Shown: positions 58,956 through 64,000 of the stretch, one piece after another | Position numbering within the stretch: position 1 is the first letter of the stretch | Layout: each line of letters opens with the position of its first letter | Source: an uncultured Lachnospiraceae bacterium | GTDB taxonomy: Bacteria; Bacillota; Clostridia; Lachnospirales; Lachnospiraceae | Length of the DNA: 64,000 nt | Direction: 5' to 3' | Assembly: GCA_947624875.1 (NCBI GenBank) | Contig: CANQMA010000003.1 | Coordinates: 1-64,000, forward strand | Program-made: the position numbers and the translations under genes | The notes under the pieces: generated by a model | What the model was told of the DNA's origin: nothing | Databases searched by the model: none | Seen by the model: the letters and a program-made list of their open reading frames with translations, nothing else

Positions 58956-61871
58956 ATGAAGAAGTTATGGAACCGGTGGACGGCAGTGCTTCTCACCTTA
59001 GTGATGGTCACCGTTTTAACCAATGGTTATTACAGCAAAAACGGAGTACAGGCTGCTAATTATGGCGGCGTGGAAGTTTCAAAAAACATTGTAAAGGATG
59101 GAGACGCTAAAGCGATGCAGGCTCTGCAGGATGGAACATATCTGTCAGACGGGGTATCTCTCACAAATTATGCCCGCTATCAGGGTGTGACCGTATCGGC
59201 GTCGAGTGAAAGAAATGCGGCGTCAAAAGCGGTGGACGGCGCAATGGACAGCCGGTGGGAAAGCGATCAGGGAGTGGACCCGCAGTATCTTCAGATTGAT
59301 TTTGGAAATGTTTATGCATTAAAGACAATACTGATTTATTGGGAGGCAGCTTCCGCAAGAGAGTATGAGGTGCAGGTATCTGCTGACGGTGTAGAGTTTC
59401 AGACCCTCACGGAGGTGGCCAGCAATGACGGAAAACGTACGGATGAACTCATTCTTTCTGAGGAAATTGAAGTGCGGTCTGTAAAGATTTATTGTAAATC
59501 ACGTACAACAACGTATGGGGATTCCATCTATGAGATTGGATGTTACGGCACAGACGGACAGAAGAAAGTTGTGCCGGTTCTCTCGAATCTGAAAGTAATC
59601 GATTATTATCGGTATACCGGTAAATATATGATTTATTTTAATGAACCGGAAGTTTCCAGCGGATATCTGCTGTATCTTGATGATGTGAATACTCCGGTCA
59701 AGAAAATCAGCGGTTCCGGGAACTATCTTGACCAGTCGGATTTACAAAACTGCGCAAATGGGGAACATACCCTGTATGTATCAAATATTGGCGTAGACGG
59801 GACGGAATCCGCAAAGATCAGTACGAAATTTACACTGAGTGGCACGCCGGGCACTTACACGGATATACCGCAGGTTTACATTTATACCACAAAGAATATT
59901 TCATCGGAATATCACGATACGGCAGATGTCACGATTTCGGTCAATGACCGGGCAGATGGCGCTTATCCGGATTTGGCGGACAGTGCATCCAATATTAAAA
60001 TCCGTGGAAATACTACGGCGGGCGCACCGAAAAAGCCTTGGAATATTAAACTTAGCAGTAAGCAGAGTGTTCTTGGCATGGATAAAGGAAAAAAATGGTG
60101 CCTGCTTGCCAATTCCTTTGATAAATCGTTGATACGAAACAGTCTGTCTTATGATTTCGGGCTGCAGAACGGAGTGACCTATACGAGTCAGAGCCGTTTT
60201 GTGGAAGTGTATCTGAATGGTAAATTTCAGGGAAACTACCTGATTACCGAGCCGGTAGAGGCAAAGAAGGAGCGCGTGGACACGGACGCTTACAATGCAG
60301 ATAACAATGATATATTGTTAGAACTCGGTACGCGCAACGAGCCGGACGTGGATCATTTTACCACGGATATCCTAAGAACGACCTTTGATGTCAATGACCC
60401 GGAAAAGGGAGACGATCTGACAGATGAACAGGTTAATACAAAAATTGCAAATGTCAAAACCTACCTGAACGGATTTGAGACGGTGCTGAGGAATCAGAAT
60501 TATGACGAAATCCTGCAATATATTGATGAGGATACTTTTGTCAATTTTTATATTACCAATGAATTATTTAAGAATGTAGATTTCAATTTCAGTTCCACCA
60601 GATTTTATGTGAAAGAAAATAAAATTTATGCGGGTCCATTATGGGACTTTGATTTGTCCAGCGGTAACTGCAAGACTTCCACTTATCCGGGATACTATGT
60701 CGATGGAGTGAGTTATAAGGGATATTACTGCCAGGAGATGAACTGGTATCGGGAACTGATAAAGAACGAGACCTTTTATGGAAAAGTGAAAACCAGATAT
60801 AAAGAACTGCAATATGTCATTCAGAATCTCTATCGCGCAGATTCCGAAACTCAGTTGAGCATTCCGTATTTACTTCGTCAATATGGCGCTTCCTTTGAAA
60901 GAAATTATGCAGATGCAGCACACCTTGGAGCAGGATGGAGCCTGACAAACGAGGATGGGTATAGTTATGCGGCAGAGTCTGGGTGGACTCAGTGGAAACA
61001 GCCAATCGAGTTTTTGAGAACGTGGTTGGAAAATCGAAATATCTGGCTCTGCGAACAGTGGGGTGTCGATATGAATTCTGCCTATGAAGAATCAAAACCG
61101 GTCACACCGCCGGAGCCAACGACACCGGAGTCAACAACGCCGGATAAAACAACGCCGGAGGAAACAGCACCGGAGGAAACAACACCGGAGAAAACAACAC
61201 CGGAGGAAACAACACCGGAGAAAACAATACCGGAGCCAACGAACCCGGAAGAAACAATACCAGAAATCACAACGCCGGAAGAAACAGCGCTGGAATCCAC
61301 AATGCCGGAAACTGCGATACCCGAGAAAACGGCGTCAGAAACCACGACACCGGAAACTGCGATACCGGACAAAACGATACCGGAAACCGTGACGCCGGAA
61401 GAAACAATACCGGAGTCAGCAACATTGGAATCGACAACGAAAGCGGCGTTCTCAGAAACGACGACACCAAAAGCAGCAGGACCGGAAGGGACAAAATCAG
61501 AGTCGAAAAAACCGGAGGAGACAACGTCGCAAAAAAGCAACGTGCAGACTACTCGGAAAACCGATTCAAATCGCGCAAAGGTTGGAATTACAAAGGTAAA
61601 GAAAGCAAAAAAGAAAAAGGCCGCCGGCAGGATTCGTATTTTACTCAAGAAGGTCCGCGGAGCGGGAGGATATCAGATTAAGATAACGAAAACAAAGAAC
61701 GGTAAAAAAGTCTACATGAAACGGAATGTAAAAAAACGAAAAATAATCCTTCGCTCTAAAAAAATAAAGAACAAAAAGAAACTTTATATTCGTGTCAGAG
61801 TTTATAAGATAGTTGCCGGAAAGAAAAAATATGGAAAATGGAGTAAACCGTTTAAAGTAGAAATACAGTAG
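58956..61871 (+). CDS. Secreted CotH-kinase-like protein with F5/8-type C domain, TPE-repeat linker and basic C-terminal domain
   Basis: Signal-like N-term; discoidin-like SASSERNAASKAVDGAMDSRWESDQGVDPQYLQIDFG; CotH-like IKIRGNTTAGAPKKPWNIKLSSKQ...FVEVYLNGKFQGNYLITEPVEAKKERV...GPLWDFDLSSG. Confidence 0.85.
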   Translation: MKKLWNRWTAVLLTLVMVTVLTNGYYSKNGVQAANYGGVEVSKNIVKDGDAKAMQALQDGTYLSDGVSLTNYARYQGVTVSASSERNAASKAVDGAMDSRWESDQGVDPQYLQIDFGNVYALKTILIYWEAASAREYEVQVSADGVEFQTLTEVASNDGKRTDELILSEEIEVRSVKIYCKSRTTTYGDSIYEIGCYGTDGQKKVVPVLSNLKVIDYYRYTGKYMIYFNEPEVSSGYLLYLDDVNTPVKKISGSGNYLDQSDLQNCANGEHTLYVSNIGVDGTESAKISTKFTLSGTPGTYTDIPQVYIYTTKNISSEYHDTADVTISVNDRADGAYPDLADSASNIKIRGNTTAGAPKKPWNIKLSSKQSVLGMDKGKKWCLLANSFDKSLIRNSLSYDFGLQNGVTYTSQSRFVEVYLNGKFQGNYLITEPVEAKKERVDTDAYNADNNDILLELGTRNEPDVDHFTTDILRTTFDVNDPEKGDDLTDEQVNTKIANVKTYLNGFETVLRNQNYDEILQYIDEDTFVNFYITNELFKNVDFNFSSTRFYVKENKIYAGPLWDFDLSSGNCKTSTYPGYYVDGVSYKGYYCQEMNWYRELIKNETFYGKVKTRYKELQYVIQNLYRADSETQLSIPYLLRQYGASFERNYADAAHLGAGWSLTNEDGYSYAAESGWTQWKQPIEFLRTWLENRNIWLCEQWGVDMNSAYEESKPVTPPEPTTPESTTPDKTTPEETAPEETTPEKTTPEETTPEKTIPEPTNPEETIPEITTPEETALESTMPETAIPEKTASETTTPETAIPDKTIPETVTPEETIPESATLESTTKAAFSETTTPKAAGPEGTKSESKKPEETTSQKSNVQTTRKTDSNRAKVGITKVKKAKKKKAAGRIRILLKKVRGAGGYQIKITKTKNGKKVYMKRNVKKRKIILRSKKIKNKKKLYIRVRVYKIVAGKKKYGKWSKPFKVEIQ
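61113..61450 (+). repeat. 15-bp coding minisatellite (about 22 degenerate TTPE(E/K/S/T) pentads)
   Basis: Repeated ACAACACCGGAGRAA units; protein TTPEETAPEETTPEKTTPEETTPEKTIPEP... Confidence 0.85.
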
Positions 61872-61884
61872 AAAGGATACTGCT

Positions 61885-62544
61885 ATGGATTCGTATTATA
61901 CTGTCAGTGAATATGGAGAAGATGAAATCGTAGAAAAAAAATCACGGTTTATTGCCCGCGCATATCCGATAAGATCAGAGGAAGAGGCATTATCCTATCT
62001 GGAGGAGATCAGAAAACGCTTTTGGGATGCGAGACACCATTGCTATGCATATGTGCTTGGGAAAAATAGTGAACTGCAGAGATTTAGCGATGATGGAGAG
62101 CCGCAGGGAACTGCCGGAAAACCAATTCTTGAAACCCTGATGGGAAATCATATTCATGATACGCTGATGATTGTGACAAGGTACTTTGGCGGCACGCTGC
62201 TTGGTACCGGAGGGTTGGTGCGCGCCTATGGAAGTGCTGCAAAGGCGGGACTCAATGCCGCAAAAATCGAACAGGTCTGCGCTGGCATTTCTTTTCACTT
62301 GGAACTTGATTACAATAGCATAGGAAAAGTGAAATATATTCTTGGGCAGATGGACAGGATCCAGGAAAATGAAAATTACGGCGCATCGGTATCGATGGAT
62401 CTCATTGTGAAAAAGGAAAACTTTTCCAATCTTAAGGGACAGATTACAGATATTACCGGAGGAAAAGCATTTTTTTCGAATGAGCGGGATGTTGAGTTTA
62501 GACAAAAGGTTGAAAGTTTTTCCGATTGTGATACAATGTTTTGA
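61885..62544 (+). CDS. YigZ/IMPACT family protein
   Basis: VEKKSRFIARAYPIRSEEEALSYLEEIRKRFWDARHHCYAYVLG...RFSDDGEPQGTAGKPILETL...VTRYFGGTLLGTGGLVRAYG. Confidence 0.93.
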   Translation: MDSYYTVSEYGEDEIVEKKSRFIARAYPIRSEEEALSYLEEIRKRFWDARHHCYAYVLGKNSELQRFSDDGEPQGTAGKPILETLMGNHIHDTLMIVTRYFGGTLLGTGGLVRAYGSAAKAGLNAAKIEQVCAGISFHLELDYNSIGKVKYILGQMDRIQENENYGASVSMDLIVKKENFSNLKGQITDITGGKAFFSNERDVEFRQKVESFSDCDTMF

Positions 62545-62582
62545 GTTTCACGAAATTGATTCAAAACAAACGGAGAAGAAAA

Positions 62583-64000
62583 ATGATTAGAGAAGATATT
62601 CGAAATATTGCAATTATTGCTCATGTAGACCACGGAAAAACGACATTAGTGGATGAGTTGTTGAAGCAGAGCGGCGTTTTCAGGGAAAATCAGGAAGTGG
62701 CAGAGCGCGTCATGGATTCCAACGATTTGGAAAGAGAGAGAGGAATTACGATTCTCTCTAAAAACACTGCGGTCACTTATAAAAATACAAAGATTAATAT
62801 CATTGATACGCCGGGTCATGCGGATTTTGGCGGTGAGGTCGAACGGGTTCTCAAAATGGTAAACGGCGTTGTTCTTGTGGTGGACGCTTTTGAGGGCGCA
62901 ATGCCCCAGACCCGGTTCGTCTTAAAGAAAGCGCTGGAACTTGCGCTGCCGGTCATTGTCTGCATCAATAAGATTGACCGACCGGAAGCGCGGGCAGAAG
63001 AAGTCATCGATGAAGTGCTGGAGTTGTTTATCGAACTGGATGCCAATGAAGAGCAGCTGGACTGTCCGTTTATCTTTGCCTCCGCAAAAGAGGGCTTTGC
63101 CACCAAAAATGTGGACGAGCCAAAAACGGATATGAAGGATTTATTTGAGACGATTATTGATTATATTCCGGCACCGGAAGGAGATCCGGACGCGGAGGTG
63201 CAGGCTTTGATCAGTACGATTGATTATAATGAATATGTGGGCCGTATTGGCGTCGGAAAGATTGACAATGGTACGCTCAAAGTCAATCAGGAAGTGGCAA
63301 TGGTAAATTTCCACGAGCCGGAAACAATGAAAAAAGTTAAAATCAGCAAGCTTTATGAATTTGACGGATTAAGTAAAGTGGAAGTCAATGAGGCGACGGT
63401 GGGCGCGATTGTAGCAATTTCCGGCATTGCGGATGTGCATATCGGAGACACTATCTGTTCCGTGGAGAATCCACAGCCGATACCGTTTCAGAAAATTTCG
63501 GATCCGACCATTTCTATGAATTTTATGGTTAATGACAGTCCGCTTGCAGGTCAGGAAGGGAAATTTGTGACTTCTAGACATTTGCGTGACCGCCTGTTCC
63601 GGGAACTGAATACGGACGTCAGTCTTCGAATTGAGGAGACGGAAGACATGGACTGCTTTAAAGTATCGGGCAGAGGTGAACTGCATCTTTCAGTTCTGAT
63701 TGAAAATATGAGAAGAGAGGGATACGAGTTCGCTGTCAGTAAGGCAGAGGTCATTTATAAAGAAGATGAGCGCGGCAAAAAGCTCGAACCAATGGAAATC
63801 TGTTATATTGATGTGCCGGATGAATATTCCGGAGCCATTATTGAAAAACTCAGTAACAGAAAAGGAGAACTGCAGGGCATGGCGCCAACGCAGGGTGGAT
63901 ACACGAGGCTGGAGTTTTCCATTCCTTCAAGGGGACTAATTGGTTACCGCGGACAGTTTTTAACGGACACCAAGGGAAATGGTATTGTGAACACGGTTTT
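62583..64000 (+). CDS. typA: Translational GTPase TypA/BipA (truncated by window end)
   Basis: MIREDIRNIAIIAHVDHGKTTLVDELLKQSGVFRENQEVAERVMDSNDLERERGITILSKNTAV. Confidence 0.96.
   Translation, partial: MIREDIRNIAIIAHVDHGKTTLVDELLKQSGVFRENQEVAERVMDSNDLERERGITILSKNTAVTYKNTKINIIDTPGHADFGGEVERVLKMVNGVVLVVDAFEGAMPQTRFVLKKALELALPVIVCINKIDRPEARAEEVIDEVLELFIELDANEEQLDCPFIFASAKEGFATKNVDEPKTDMKDLFETIIDYIPAPEGDPDAEVQALISTIDYNEYVGRIGVGKIDNGTLKVNQEVAMVNFHEPETMKKVKISKLYEFDGLSKVEVNEATVGAIVAISGIADVHIGDTICSVENPQPIPFQKISDPTISMNFMVNDSPLAGQEGKFVTSRHLRDRLFRELNTDVSLRIEETEDMDCFKVSGRGELHLSVLIENMRREGYEFAVSKAEVIYKEDERGKKLEPMEICYIDVPDEYSGAIIEKLSNRKGELQGMAPTQGGYTRLEFSIPSRGLIGYRGQFLTDTKGNGIVNTV

Noticed and set aside
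61113-61450. Possible CRISPR-like array
   Set aside because: Units are 15 bp, contiguous without spacers, and encode in-frame pentapeptides.
61082-61648. 188-aa minus-strand ORF (SGVVSSGVVFSGVV repeats)
   Set aside because: Antisense shadow of the TPE minisatellite in the CotH-like gene; no RBS or independent support.

Overview
The window looks like a chromosomal segment from a low-to-mid GC, spore-forming Clostridia, probably Lachnospiraceae. This is inferred from gene content and codon style. I see no phage, transposon, rRNA or CRISPR array. Most of it is housekeeping: trpF, tig-clpP-clpX-lon-engB, rho-rpmE-DUF1385-prmC-prfA, glmM, hisC, clpB, citrate synthase, rarA, T-box-controlled valS, spoIIAA-AB-sigF, spoVA genes, gdh, a class A PBP, a CotH-like surface protein, and a truncated typA. 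The parts most worth follow-up are: (1) a tightly overlapped HPr-kinase-like / PqqD-like / soluble S24-S26-like peptidase / ABC transporter / NUDIX cassette between prfA and glmM, RiPP-like but with no visible precursor peptide or cyclase; (2) an uncharacterised three-gene module of a 1178-aa scaffold (DUF5717-like), a DnaK/actin-fold NBD-only protein (DUF5716-like) and a TPR-like protein; (3) a LicC/LicA-like fusion beside an NCS1 permease whose start codon overlaps a 62-aa single-TM peptide gene; (4) a 5' fragment of the DJ-1/PfpI gene used as a short leader ORF in front of an opine-dehydrogenase-like gene; (5) tandem structured hairpins in the tig leader; (6) a spoVA locus split by an antisense putP. 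All calls come from reading the sequence and supplied translations; no database search or folding program was run.
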